Shown here one piece after another: positions 1 to 12,927 of a stretch of 36,840 bases of DNA. The DNA is from Protostelium mycophagum (lineage: Eukaryota > Evosea > Variosea > Protosteliida > Protosteliaceae): the NCBI GenBank assembly GCA_002081555.1, contig KV921112.1, forward strand, positions 5,397-42,236, written 5' to 3'. The notes under the pieces were generated by a model that was not told where the DNA came from, searched no databases, and saw nothing but the letters and a program-made list of their open reading frames with translations. The position numbers and the translations under genes were made by a program. Every line of letters starts with the position of its first letter. Within the stretch, counting starts at the first letter, position 1.

Positions 1-63
1 ATTAGTGGGCACATGAAGGAACACATCAAAGTCTTAACAGGAAATATTTGAAGTCATAAATAC

Positions 64-489
64 CTTTTTTTTCTCGTATTCATACGTTGTTGATACTTGT
101 GACAGAGTTTCTTCAAGCTCTCTCACCCTCGATCTTAACCTCTCCACTTGTGCCTGGCCATTTCAATCATAGATCATCGCAATGTTCACTTCTCACTTCG
201 GCAGCTTCTCGCTCCTTTATAGCGCCCATCATCAGTGCGTAAGGAACCTAACAGCGTCAAACTTCACCAAGATCCGATTAAGAATCACCATCTCTCCTGC
301 GAGTTTCCCACCACCATTGCTAGCCTCTGCTATCTTGTAATTTTGGCTGGCTCTTCTTTCCCTCTGTGGTGTGTCAACTGATGTGATGACGTCTAAACTA
401 ATGTCATACTCCCAGAACAGGTTTTTCGAGAATCTCTTTATCAATTCTGAGAGGTTCAGTGTGTATCTAAAGAGTTCATCTACCTGCTA
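64..489 (-). CDS. Coiled-coil protein, partial (runs off the window start)
   Basis: I do not recognise the family. Three exons join in frame on the minus strand: about 489-289, 247-197 and 153-64, with introns GTGATTC...TTAG and GTGAGAAG...CAG. Exon 3 ends at a GTATTT donor, so the gene continues beyond base 1. The last two exons encode a charged, heptad-like stretch containing AIKEREAAEAQVERL and VRELEETLSQ, which predicts a coiled coil. The first exon encodes a more polar segment (DTPQRERRASQNYKIAEAS). The 5' end is unresolved because an in-frame stop lies just upstream of VDELFRY, so another intron or a start near 480-600 is needed. No enzymatic motif is visible. Confidence 0.5.
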
Positions 490-759
490 GCGTTTGGAGA
501 CGTGATCAGCGGGAGGCGACTGTTGTCGAGGCTGCTGAGGCCAGGTAAGGCAGTAGATTCTATTGATCGTGCTGCTTGTAATCTACCATTCATATCGCTT
601 CATGCACATCTCCAGGAGTGAATTTCCTGTTCCATGAATGTATCTTTTTTTAACCGCAAAATAATTTCCAGGATTCGGATTTTCTTTTTCCAAGAAAAAT
701 CATCCACCACCAGGCTTGGTTTCCGATGTGATCACAATCAAACAATCGAGAACGTCATC

Positions 760-1709
760 ATGGGGCTGAGCGAAGAGATGTTGGCAGATTGCAAGGACAA
801 CTTCCAGTTATTCGATAGAGATGGTGATGGTAAAATATCTGAGAAAGAGTTAGGTGAGGTGATCTGGAATGGTTCCCAACATGTGGATTCAGGAACTGAT
901 TCGAGCAGGAACAGTATTGTGTGCGGTTGGCTTGAATCCAACAGCAGTGAGTTTCTTTCCCACTTTGTCCTATCAAGACATTTTAACAAGAAAAGGCTGA
1001 TCTCAAATCTTTATTGGCAACACGTGGTGGAACATCAGAAACCATAGACTTAGATACTTTTTGTAAAATGGTTCAGGTGATTTCATTATTATACGTTACA
1101 TGTTTTCTTACATCTATAATATTTTTCCTCACCTGCTCGATCGATCTCATGTTTTTAGGCACAACAAGCCAAGACGACTGCCTCTGAAAATGACATTCTT
1201 AACGCTCTGAAGATCTACGACTCCAAGAAAAATGGGACCATCTCTTCCCAAGGATTAAAACATGTATTGACCACTTTGGGCGATAAATTGACCGAGGAAG
1301 AGGTTAGAAGATCTTCTAATTCAGATGTCATGTTCATTTCGTATGTACAAAGAGATGTTCCTTCTTCAATAGTTATCTTCGACCAAGAATTGCCGGGAGA
1401 TTGTATACTCTTCAGAACAAAACAAAAGTTATTGACTAAAAGAAAGTATAAATGTATTGATGGATGCAGGTTGATGAGATTCTTCGTGAAGCTGATGTGG
1501 ACGGTAAGTGTGGATTTCATTCCCTGTAACTGCCATGTCCTACCTCTTAATCTTTTCTGCAAAGCAGAAAAATAATTTGTGATCAAACAACCAAAAACAA
1601 ATAAAAATTGTCGAGATGTGCCAAGATCTTCAAAAACATTCTGAAGATGACAGCAAATGGCCAGATCAACTATGTAGAATTTGTGAAGATGCTCATCGGC
1701 AGCAAATGA
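760..1709 (+). CDS. Calmodulin-like EF-hand protein
   Basis: A four-EF-hand calcium sensor of the calmodulin/centrin type. Six exons (760-853, 909-946, 996-1076, 1159-1302, 1470-1503, 1654-1709) give 148 residues, essentially calmodulin length, with all phases matching. EF-hand 1 is canonical (DRDGDGKISEKE, residues 19-30), and so is EF-hand 4 (DVDANGQINYVE, near residue 128). EF-hand 2 has lost its loop ligands (around RGGTSETIDLDTF), and EF-hand 3 (DSKKNGTISSQG) is degenerate. Probably only two sites bind calcium, one per lobe. It could be a light chain of the myosin I encoded at 5131, because class I myosins use calmodulin-family light chains; that is inference from proximity and family knowledge. 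The start is the ATG before GLSEEM; a longer upstream reading lacks EF-hand character. Confidence 0.85.
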
Positions 1710-1915
1710 TGTAACATAAACGAAATTTTCCAGCACGTATTCATCTTCTGATCAACACCGCTGATGAGCCAAAGCTCAAGACAAGCGAACCATATAATCT
1801 TTTTAACTTATGGACCAAATTTGGCTGCGTTTGGAGGCGTTGTAGAGGATAAGCACCTAACCAGGACATTCGTTTCATCAAGACAAATCGCGATCACCGA
1901 TTGCCAATTTCATCT

Positions 1916-3036
1916 TTAATTTTCAGAAACAAAAACGTGAATGATGAATAGAGAGGGAAGACCGAAGATGTCCCTCTTGACCGTGATGTGGATGCTCCCC
2001 CGGATATACTCTGTCTCTTCACCCCCGAACCTGCACAGTGAGTCATGCTAGAGATGCAGTGCAGCTGGAGCAACCAAGGAGTATGCACTTTTAGACGCTC
2101 ACCTGCTTATCCCGGTGTTGTCTCTGGCTGCCGAATTCATAGTTGCATCAGCGTAGATGAAAGGAAGTTTTTGTTGAAACCACAAGATAGACTCCGGATC
2201 TATCAGCTGGAACACCGCCAAGTCGTGGAGATTCGTGGGCGTTGTAGCGTGCCAATTTGATATCTACAACGTTGTAAACGGAAATCCCTCGGACATCTTT
2301 ACCCTTCTGAATGCTTCATTGCAGTGATGAATGATCCCCGATTTCTCGAAGGAAAGTATTGGCAGCTCGAGGAGCTCTGCTGAGGCAGATATCGTTCTTA
2401 ACTGCTCTTCAAAGAGAGAACTTAGATAGACCCTCTGTTCTGGTGTCGCGAATTTCCGAGCTAATTCAACTCTATCACGTATTTTTTCTTCTTCCTTACG
2501 AACCCCATCCAGGTTGACATGGACACCTCTAAACAAGATGAGTGTCATCAACGGAGGGGGTTCTCACTTGACTATGAGTAGCTGCAAAAGAGCCGACGAG
2601 AGGGAGACATCTCTGACATACAGAGATGGTGGATCAGTCGCTTCTGTTACGGGGATTTGTGCCTCAGCTTGAGGAGTTCTTTCAAACAGGGGATCTGGGT
2701 TAAAGCCGTACTGAAGGTCAGCAACGAATTGGTTCAGAAATTGGTCGATCGTGTCTATTGTCTAAGATGTGTCACAGTCGTCGACTTTACGATGCGAACC
2801 TCTCGAAAAGAAGATGAACCCTCGTGATAACCATAGTTCCTCCTCTTCTTTGGCAGGCTTGAGTCGGCTTCTACGCACACGATGCGTTTTGCGACGCATC
2901 GCTGGCAAGGTCTATCTCATCGACTTCAGCATTAGACAGAAATCAGGAATCACTCACTGATATCACAAGAAGTGTGTCCTCTTCTGCACGCGAGACAGGC
3001 TACAAGCGCTCTTCTTGACGTTCCTGATGTTGTCAT
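1916..3036 (-). CDS. Zn2Cys6 zinc-cluster transcription factor with PAS-like domain
   Basis: A DNA-binding transcriptional regulator of the fungal-type binuclear zinc cluster class. Six minus-strand exons (3036-2954, 2911-2800, 2761-2568, 2528-2303, 2263-2103, 2030-1916) join in frame to 296 residues. The cluster is complete: Cys 14, 17, 24, 30, 33 and 40 with spacing C-x2-C-x6-C-x5-C-x2-C-x6-C, followed by a basic PKKRRNYG stretch. A later region (LPILSFEKSGIIHHCNEAFRR, then NLHDLAVFQLIDPES, ending TVKRDIFGLPSLF) resembles the PAS domain of the ERT1/AcuK family of carbon-metabolism regulators, but the protein is much shorter than yeast ERT1. Its target genes are unknown. Intron 4 ends in ACAACGTTGTAG, a copy of the dispersed palindrome described in the findings. 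Confidence 0.83.
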
Positions 3037-3803
3037 TGCGAAAATTGCCTTTGCCGTCAACAGAACAGACTGACACAAAACCACATGACTCCGCCTTGTT
3101 TTTTTGGAAAAGAACCAAATTTTGACAGCGCTTTGAAATAGCCTTGTTTGTAATTACGATAAAGAATCTATACTTGCTTTGTACAGCGATAAATCAGCTT
3201 ATTGCCTCATACTCCAGATTTCTGTTGAGCAGAGAAGACAACAGTCGTTGAACGATGGTTTCTGTGGAGTTTAGAACTTCTTTGACAGTAACCACCGCGG
3301 AACTATATGGACCCACCAATAATAATATATCTGTCAAAAATGAAAGGAGCTGTCGGGTAATAGGAAAGATGGATTCTACGGCGACTTTTCATCTAATTTT
3401 ATATTTTTTTAATATTTAATAGTTGCACTCTGTGGAGAATCTGATTTCATAAATATTACGCAGATTCCTCCGACTCGTTCATTGGCAGCAGGAAAACAGC
3501 CCTGTGACAAGGCTTTGAATGGTGGCTTGCAGAGAAGAAATCTTCTTTGTTCAAAATGATCCTGCTGTATTATCAAGCTGCACTGGTGTGTCTTGGTAAT
3601 GATGGCTAGTTGTAGATTCGTGCTAGTTTTAATTTTGGATGACCACGGTTTCAGTTTAAACTCTCTTGGACATGCGAGAAATGGTCTTAATCAAATTGCA
3701 AGTGAGATATTATGGATTTATCGATTTATTTTTGGCCTTTTTTTCGACACGAACAATCAATAAAAGAAACGTTCCTCTATACTTTATACTACGTCTATAC
3801 TAC
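3037..3803. other. Intergenic region between zinc-cluster and Rac genes
   Basis: This 767-base stretch carries the upstream region of the zinc-cluster gene and the 3' flank of Rac; the two minus-strand genes are in tandem. I find no exon chain with consistent phase on either strand. The plus-strand frame near 3666-4052 is hydrophobic and overlaps the Rac 3' exon in antisense, so I do not accept it. A half-site GTTGTAG of the dispersed palindrome lies near 3608. Confidence 0.4.
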
Positions 3804-5130
<1,327 letters not shown>

Positions 5131-8100
5131 ATGGTGAGTCTTTTTAGGTCTTATGCCTCATTATATTTCTTCATTAATCAATACAATTACAATTTCACTC
5201 AAAAATACAACTTACTAATTCGTTTAGTATTCTAGCAAACATGGAGTGGATGACATGGTCATGTTAACAAAAGTTAACAATGACGGTGTCACAGACAACC
5301 TTTCCAAGAGGTTCAAAGCCGATGTCATCTATGTGAGCCTATTTCTTCCCTCCTTTCTTTCATCTCATGAAACTTATAGACATACATCGGCCACGTGCTC
5401 ATCTCGGTCAATCCTTTCAAGGAGATTGCCAATCTATATACAGACCGCACTCTGAAAGGTAAAATATGGTTCCTCCTCTTAACTCTGCAGCTGTTGCAAA
5501 CCACTCCCCCGGCAGCAAAGCTGCATGATCTATCAGTTTCAAACTGCAACAGCCAAAGCTCCGGAATCTACAACTCCATCTACAATTTGAAATCATATTA
5601 AAAAATACAGATTACAAGGGAAAATACCGATACGAGCTGCCACCCCATGTCTTCTCTTTAGCAGATGACATGTATCGTTCCATGTTAAATGATCGTGAAA
5701 ATCAATGTGTAATCATCAGGTGTGTCTTATGCACCTTCTGGGCTCTTTTTCCTCTCCTTGAAAATCTATATGTCGGCTAGGCAAAGCTATAGTTGTGTCT
5801 CAAACTGAGTTTGTGGCTCCACCGTCTTTCTGCAATAAGAGGAGGATATTTCCTCATGGATGCCACTGCAAAGCTCCATCAATAAAAACAAGTTCCTGAA
5901 GCAATTCAACTCTGACAATTTCAAGTGGTGAATCTGGTGCCGGGAAAACCGAAGCTTCCAAGAAAATTGTGAGTCTCACAACTACATCTACAACCGAAAC
6001 TCATCAAAATCCAGATGCAATTTATCGCCGCCGTTTCCGGCAGTTCACCGAGTGTGACACATGTCAAAAATGTGATTATAGAGAGTAACCCCTTGCTCGA
6101 GGCCTTCGGAAACGCGAAGACTTTGAGAAATAACAACTCGTCTCGTTTCGTGAGTTGAAATTTCGACGAAAAGTCGCGGGGTATGCTGAAGAAATTTCAG
6201 GGAAAATATATGGAGATTCAATTCGATCTCTCTGGAGACCCACAGGGAGGAAGGGTCAACAACTACCTGTTGGAAAAGGTGATTGTCTATAAATAGATTT
6301 TTATAGTGGCGAAAGAGTCACCGTTTAGTTTTGTTAAACAGCTCTTGAACAGACGAAAACGGTCTGACGTGGCGCTTTACCGGCAAGAATCAAGTCTACA
6401 TGATCACCGATATATCATATTATAATATATTTTTTACATCGTTGTAGTCCAGAGTGGTGGGCAGAGCTTTGAACGAGAGAAGTTTCCACATCTTTTACCA
6501 ACTCATCGCTGGTGCGGACGCCTCCCTCCAAAGTGAGTTTCATTTCAATATCACCATGATGACGTCATCACGAGTTTCATTCTGATGTGACACAGGCGAA
6601 CTGGGGTTGAGCGGCCCTGATTATTTCAGTTATTTGAACTCTAGCAAATGCTATCAAGTGGAAGGCATGGATGACAAGGCTGAGTTCCAAGACACCATGG
6701 TACGACATCATGATTACTTTGTCCCTCGGAGATTGCGATATCATATGATTTCTACTACGGCAAAGCCGCTGGGTCATTTGTGCAGCTCTGCTGCAACATG
6801 TTCTGTTGTAATTTCGTGTACATAATTGTTCTCTTTTGGCCAATAGGAAATCCATCGATTCACTGATGACGTCATCATCGTATATAACTGACAATTCTCC
6901 AGAAATCCATGGATACCATGGGTATTGCGAAGGACGCACAACAAGAGGTCCTGAGACTGTTGGCTGCCATTTTATACTTGGGAAATATCACCTTTGTTCC
7001 CGGAGGAAAGGGCGACGAGTCCAAAGTCAGAGACCAACAGGTCAGTTTTCCACGAAATTTCTTCGACCATCTACAACCGTTGATCTGACATGTGACAGGT
7101 GGTGGACATGTTTGCTCACTTGATACAATCTGATTCCATGTCTTGTACAAAGGCGTTGCTGTTTAGAACCATTTCTACTGGTACCGCCGGAAAATCAGCC
7201 AGAGTTTCCACTTATGACTGTCCTAACAACGTGGAGGGGGTGGGTTTCATCGTGATGAGAACGGGAGATTTCGTGGAAAATTCTGGCGCCATCTGGTGTA
7301 GCTTGTACGGCTTCGCCGCAGGAATGTGTAGATGTGGATATGCGCCAAAGCCGCCAAACACACCAGCTCCGTAGTGATCTACTTCTGCAGCTCTGCTGCA
7401 GTACAAATTTGTACCAACACCAGACCAGAAATGTCCGCCTGATTATTTTCAGGCAGAATATTCACGTGACGCCTTGGCCAAGGCCCTCTACACTCGTCTT
7501 TTCGACTGGATCGTCTCTTACATTAACCAAGCTCTCGGCTGGTACACCGAGGCCAATATGACCCTCGGAATTTTAGATATTTATGGGTTTGAGATATTCG
7601 AGAAGAATGGATTTGAACAGTTTTGCATCAACTATGTCAATGGTGAGGGGTTTTATATGACATCGTGAGGATTCTGTGGCGTAGTTTTGGCTGCGGCACA
7701 GTCTGTTCGAATATGATATCTCATGACCCGACACATGACATCACGAGGGATTCTATGGTATTTTTGGCTCCGGCAGAGCCGCAGCAGTGTCTGTTTCCAT
7801 ATGATATCTCATGATCCGATACATGACATCGTGATGACAATGATTCAGAGAGACTCCAGCAGATTTTCATTCAGTTGACTCTGAAGGCCGAGCAAGAGGA
7901 GTATGATAAGGAAGGGATCAAATGGGAGCACATTGACTTCTTCAATAACAAGATCTGTTGTGACCTCATCGAGTCCAAGGTGATTTTTCCTCGAAGTTTC
8001 CTGGAATCTTTCGAGTCTTTTTCTCGAAATTTCTTGGAATATTTGATCGGAACATTCGCTGAAATTTCACAGAAACCTATCGGAATTTTGACCGCCCTCG

Positions 8101-11100
8101 ATGACGTGTGCAACTTTCCCAAGGGAAGTGATGAGAAATTCCTCGGAAAATTGGTGGAGTCATACACCGGACACGTCCATTTCCAAGCTGGTGTCGGACA
8201 AGGAGAATTCATCATCAAGCATTATGCCGGAGATGTAAGTGATTCTCCATCTTTTATTCCTGTCAGATTATATTTGTATTTTCTTTTTGGACAGGTGAAT
8301 CGCGAGTTGTGAGGTTCTTCATGCAGTCTCGACTGTGATATCATAAAATCCGTTGTGATATCTCATATGATGTCATATTGTACATAGGATGACGTGTACA
8401 GGTGGTCTACAACACTGACGGGTTCTGTGATAAGAATAGAGATCTCCTCGTGAATGATCTGATCGATCTGGCCCACTGCACCAAATCTTGGTTGATTCAA
8501 GATCTCTTCCCAGAGGCCAAGACCCAATCCGACAAGAGAAGGTGGGAAATTTCACGAGATCACCATTATCATGGGACATTGTGATCATTCTCCACAAAAT
8601 TAACAGTTGTAGACCTACTTCAGCCGGATTTAAGATCAAGGAGAGCATCAATCAATTGGTTGCCGCGCTGGAGATCTGCGCGCCTCACTACATCAGGTGT
8701 ATTAAGCCGAATGAGAAGAAGAGATCTGGAGACTTTGACACCAGCATGGTCCACCATCAGGTATTTATTTTTAATTATTTCAATTTAAAAAAATTCCGGG
8801 TTACATTTTCTACTCATCTACAACACTGTAAATGACCGAAACCAGGTGAAATATCTCGGACTGTTGGAGAACATCCGTGTGAGAAGAGCTGGTTACGCCT
8901 TCAGACAATTTTACGACAAGTTCTTCTACAGATACAGAGTCTGCTCTTCCCAGACATGGCCCAGCTATTCCGGCAAGCCCACCGACCCCGCTGTTGCTGA
9001 TGGTGATTTTTTTATTTCAATTTTTTCAATTTTTAAGAAAAAATTTTTAATTTTTTTTCAATTTAATAATTCTTATAAATTTCCGAATTTATTTTTGTCT
9101 GTTTCTTTAAAGATGTCTCAACGACAAAAGTGTTTGATGTCATGATGACGTTGACATCGTGTCACTTTTGACACATTTGACAGCTATCCTCTCCGTGATG
9201 AACTTGGAACCCGGAAGCTATCAAAAAGGAAAGACGAAGGTGTTTATCCGCGCACCAGAGACCCTCTTTGCATTAGAAGAGTTGAGGGAGCGAAAGGTCT
9301 ACTCTTACGCGAATAATATTCAGAGATTTTTCCAAGCATTTTCCATGAATAATTACTGGTACAACTTGCAGATGGCTGGAAATCAGAAGGTAATTTTTTT
9401 ATTTTAAAATTTTGGAAAGATTATTTTCTGTAAATAAATCTGAGAATTTCAACTTGAATTCTTTGGAAATTTCATGGAAATCTCATGGTCTGCAGGTCGC
9501 TGGAAAGAAGGAGAGGAGAAGATTGTCACTGGAGAGACCCTTCAAGGGAGATCACATTAACTACCGCGAGAACTTTGCGTTAAAGGCCATCGTCGAACGC
9601 AACGGAAAGGAAAAACTCGCATTCGCTGACAGAATCAACAAGTACACCAGGTCAGAAAATTCCACGAAATTTCGGAGGATCTTCGGAGATATTGTTGAAA
9701 GTTCAGAGAAAATTCTGACAGGTCTAGATCTGTGAAAAAGCAGAGGAGAATTCTTCTAGTGACAGACCAGAGCGTCTACATCATCGCCATCGATAAAAAC
9801 AAAGACAAAGACAAGGTAATTTTCCCCGAAATTTCCAGAGGAACCCCTCCCATTCCTTTGAATCCGTCTCAAATATTCAGGCCGCCCGCGCCAAGAAGCC
9901 CTGGCTCTACGTTGAGAAAAGAAAGTTGGCACACAACACCATCAGGGGCATCACCTTCTCTACTCTCTGCGACAATTTCTTTGTGATGCACGTGACCGGA
10001 TCGTATGACTCTGTATTAGAGTGTAGGAGGAAGACCGAGATGTTGGCCTTACTCTTGAAGGTGAGTTGTATTCCGAGTTGTAGATGTGGTTTTATTTCTG
10101 TGAATCGACATCCCAGCACATTTTCAATAAAATAAAAAAATTCCACAATTGGGATAAATTTAAAAAAATTGAAAAAAAAATAAAAAATAAAAATTTCAGT
10201 ACAACCCCGGGTTGAATGTCGCATTCGCTGACAACATAAACTTCACCGTGAAGGAGAATAAGCAAGGAACCATCGGATTCGCAAAGGACCCCACCATGCC
10301 TCAAGGTGAAATCTCCTCGAAATTTCCCAGACGTTTGGAAAATTCACGAAAAATTCTGATCTATAATTAGGAGTGGCCAAACCCAAAGGAAAGAGGGTGC
10401 TTGTAGGCCAAGGTCTTGACAAGTCTACAAGTGTGTATTTTTAAATTTTTTAAAATTCAAAAAAATTTCACTTTTTTTATGGAAAAATCTTGAAAGTCGC
10501 GTTGTAGAAGGAGTTGTAGAACTTACATTGAACAGCACCAAACATAAAGCCACCCGCCCAAGTTCCTGTGACTGCACATGACCCCTACGCAAAGAGGGGT
10601 GGTGGTGCCGCCGCTCCTGCCAGAGGTGAAATTTCGTCGGAATTTCATCGAATTTTCTCTGACATTTGATAGGAGGGGCAGTTGTTAGGGGTGGCCCCGT
10701 TGCTAGAGGTGGACCCGTTGCTAGAGGCGGTCCTGCCGCAGGTAATTTTCTTGGGAATTTCAGGCAAATATTTTTTGGCGCCAAAACAAGTTTTTATTGG
10801 AATGAAACTGATGTACATAGGTGGAGCAGCACCCAGACCTTCCCCAGGTGCAGGTGCCCCTCCCCCAGCCCCCGTATCCAACCAACTCAGGTATATATTT
10901 TTACAATTTTTTTAAAATATCTTTTAAATATGTTTTAAATTTAAATCAGATATATATTTTTACAATTTTTTTGGAATATTTTTAAATTTAAAATTTGAAT
11001 TTATTCTGAAAATAACAGGTGCGAGGCGGTCTACGACTTTGAGGCGGAGAACCCCGACGAACTCAGCTTCAAGACCGGTGCCATCATCGAGGTAATTTTC

Positions 11101-11946
11101 CCGGAAATTTCGATCTACAACGTCTGACCTATTTTTAGGTCTCCAAGCAGGAGGGCGAATGGTGGATCGGTGTCTACAACGGCCAGGAGGGAATGTTCCC
11201 CGCCACTTATGTCAAATTGTTGCCACAGCAACAGGCACCACCCCCTTCCAGAGGTAATTTTCAACTTGAAAATTTTATTTTCTAAGAAATTCAACTTGAA
11301 CAGGCGCACCCAGAGGTGCCCCGGGAGGTGGTGGCCCGACCAGAGGTGGTACGTAACCTTTTATTGCGATGAAACTCTTCTGACCTATTTTTAGCACCAA
11401 TGGGAGCACCAAGAGGTGGTCCGGGTGGACCCCCAGGCGCTGGAGGTACGTGACATTCTCATTCTAATACGACTTTTCTGAAGTCTATTTTTAGGGCCTG
11501 GTAGAGGAGCACCAGGTGGTGGAGCAGGAGCACCTAGAGGCGCCCCCGCAGCTGGTGCGTTAAAATCTCTCCATTTCATATCAATGCGACATTTCTGAAG
11601 TCTATTTTTAGGACCTGGAAGAGGAGCACCAGGTGGTGGAGCAGGAGCACCAAGGGGTGCCCCCGCACCTGGTGAGATATCTTTTTGATTGTCTTCCTTT
11701 CAAGATTTGAATACTTTCTGTTTGTACAAAAGTTGTAATTGAATGAAACTCATACAGCTCCAGGATTTGGAATGGGAGGACCAGGAAGAGGTGGACCAGG
11801 TGGACCCGGCGCACCCAGGGGTGCTCCCATGGGCGGTATGTTTTCTCATTCTAATACGACCTTTCTGAGCTATTTTAGGACCCGGAAGAGGAGCACCCGC
11901 TCCCCGTGGAGCACCAGGAGGCTTCCCCAGAGGCAGGGGAATGTGA
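5131..11946 (+). CDS. Class I (long-tailed, amoeboid) myosin heavy chain
   Basis: A single-headed actin motor linking membranes to actin during endocytosis and protrusion. I join 34 exons (33 introns) totalling 3522 coding bases, 1173 residues, with every phase consistent. Exon 1 contributes only the ATG (5131-5133); exon 2 starts at 5228 with [15 protein letters not shown], the usual class I opening. The motor has P-loop GESGAGKT (about 100-107), switch I NNNSSRFGKY and switch II DIYGFE (about 382). The TEDS region reads RVSTYD (Ser330/Thr331), matching the PAK/heavy-chain-kinase consensus R-x-S-x-Y. Then come one degenerate IQ motif ([15 protein letters not shown]), a basic TH1 lipid-binding domain, a Gly/Pro/Ala TH2 segment, an SH3 domain (about 991-1043, EAVYDF to ATYVKLL), and an unusually long Gly/Pro/Ala/Arg extension after the SH3. 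Rac, divergent at 4483, acts upstream of PAK-type kinases. Confidence 0.95.
7643..7848 (+). repeat. Imperfect tandem duplication filling a myosin intron
   Basis: This 206-base intron contains two diverged copies of a unit of roughly 80-100 bases. Each runs from TGACATC(A/G)(C/T)GAGG, through TTTTGGCT(C/G)CGGCA, to ATGATATCTCATGA(C/T)CCGA. The second copy carries an extra GCAG-rich segment. Fragments with the same words recur in other introns and spacers (about 6730, 8335-8365, 33685-33720). Confidence 0.7.
11304..11946 (+). repeat. Duplicated exon-intron units in the myosin I tail
   Basis: Six short exons encode Gly-Arg-Gly-Ala-Pro repeats. Exons 11495-11554 and 11612-11671 are both 60 bases and near-identical. 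Four of the intervening introns (11349-11394, 11446-11494, 11555-11611, 11836-11878) share the same 3' half, a TTTCTGA(A)G...CTATTTT(T)AG ending, and two also share TTCTAATACGAC. Exon and intron similarity together indicate amplification of whole exon-intron units. Confidence 0.85.
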
Positions 11947-12000
11947 TGACGTATCAGAAATTCAGAGAAAATTCCATTCATGGAGTCTTGCTATAATAGA

Positions 12001-12006
12001 AATAAA
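12001..12006 (+). terminator. Polyadenylation signal, myosin I
   Basis: AATAAA lies 55 bases after the myosin I stop codon at 11944-11946. Confidence 0.6.
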
Positions 12007-12019
12007 ACATTCACATAAC

Positions 12020-12594
12020 CTGTACGTGATCTTCACGGTCCTTAGCGAGAATTATAACCGTGCGATTTGCAACCAACATGTGAAGCTCAAAGAGGTGATC
12101 GAGGCACCCGATTATGGGAGGCTCTTGTACTTTCACAACCACGCACAAAGATATAGACTCTGTGGACAACTCCCGTGCAACACCTCCACACCCAAGGAAT
12201 TGTGGTGGGTACACACACCTCTTGGCCAACACATGACCAAGGACAGCTTTAAGAATGCCTGCCATGACTGACCGGCTCCTCTTTATGGCTGACATACGTA
12301 CGAAATTGTCCAGCATTGTCCAAATTTCCTGGAACCAAGTTATGGAAATTTCAAGCGATTTTCCTCGTTTTTTTCTGGTTATAGGGTTGCTATGGTTCTG
12401 CGATGATTTGCTCCAGATTGTGATAAGGTTACGCCTTGTACGCAACAGAAACCAACAGTTCTCAGGTGGTGTTCGATCTATTAATAACAGAAGCTGGAGG
12501 ATGCATCCTCTTAAAGCGCACCCTGCGCGTGCCCGAGAAGATGTTCACACGAAGAAGCCAGATCTTGCAGATCTTTATGAACCGATCAAAATTT
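12020..12594 (+). CDS. Possible multi-exon gene, unknown function
   Basis: I do not recognise this product and the gene model is incomplete. One plus-strand block (about 12050-12270) has coding-like codon use and encodes a Cys/His-containing stretch (LLYFHNHAQRYRLCG, CNTSTPKELWWVH). A second block (about 12255-12440) encodes TDRLLFMADIRTKLSS and a hydrophobic FLVIGLLWFCDDLLQIV. A third (about 12464-12594) encodes VVFDLLITEAGGCILLKR and ends in a stop. Joining the second and third needs a 31-base intron at about 12428, and the link from the first to the second is not resolved. A minus-strand frame across 12011-12445 is the alternative, but its composition is less convincing. Confidence 0.3.
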
Positions 12595-12927
12595 TGATTT
12601 TCATGTGGGCAACCAACAAAAACGCCGCGAAAACGCTGATGGGCGTTGATAGTCAGTGTTGTATGATATTATACGCCTCTATGGCTCTGTAGGTCCGCGT
12701 TCTACTGCAAGAATATGGTCTGAATGTGTTCCTGTTGAGAAAAACACTCCCTTTAGGCTCCTTTCTTCGCGAATTTGATTCGTTTCGAGGATCGCCAGAA
12801 TTCCGAGGAATGAGGAGTTTGTAAAATCTGTGACACACCTCTTTCTCGCTACTCAGCCAATTTCCAGCATCCCTGCACTTTTTGGGAGGGACACAAACAC
12901 AAACATCATACACAGACAGACTCAGAC

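Noticed and set aside
634-1047. Long plus-strand frame beginning upstream of the calmodulin-like start
   Set aside because: It reads through the first donor and the first 126 bases have no EF-hand character; the spliced model gives a calmodulin-length protein.
12011-12445. Minus-strand frame of 144 residues downstream of myosin I
   Set aside because: The plus strand over the same bases has better codon choice and continues into other coding-like blocks; neither is certain.
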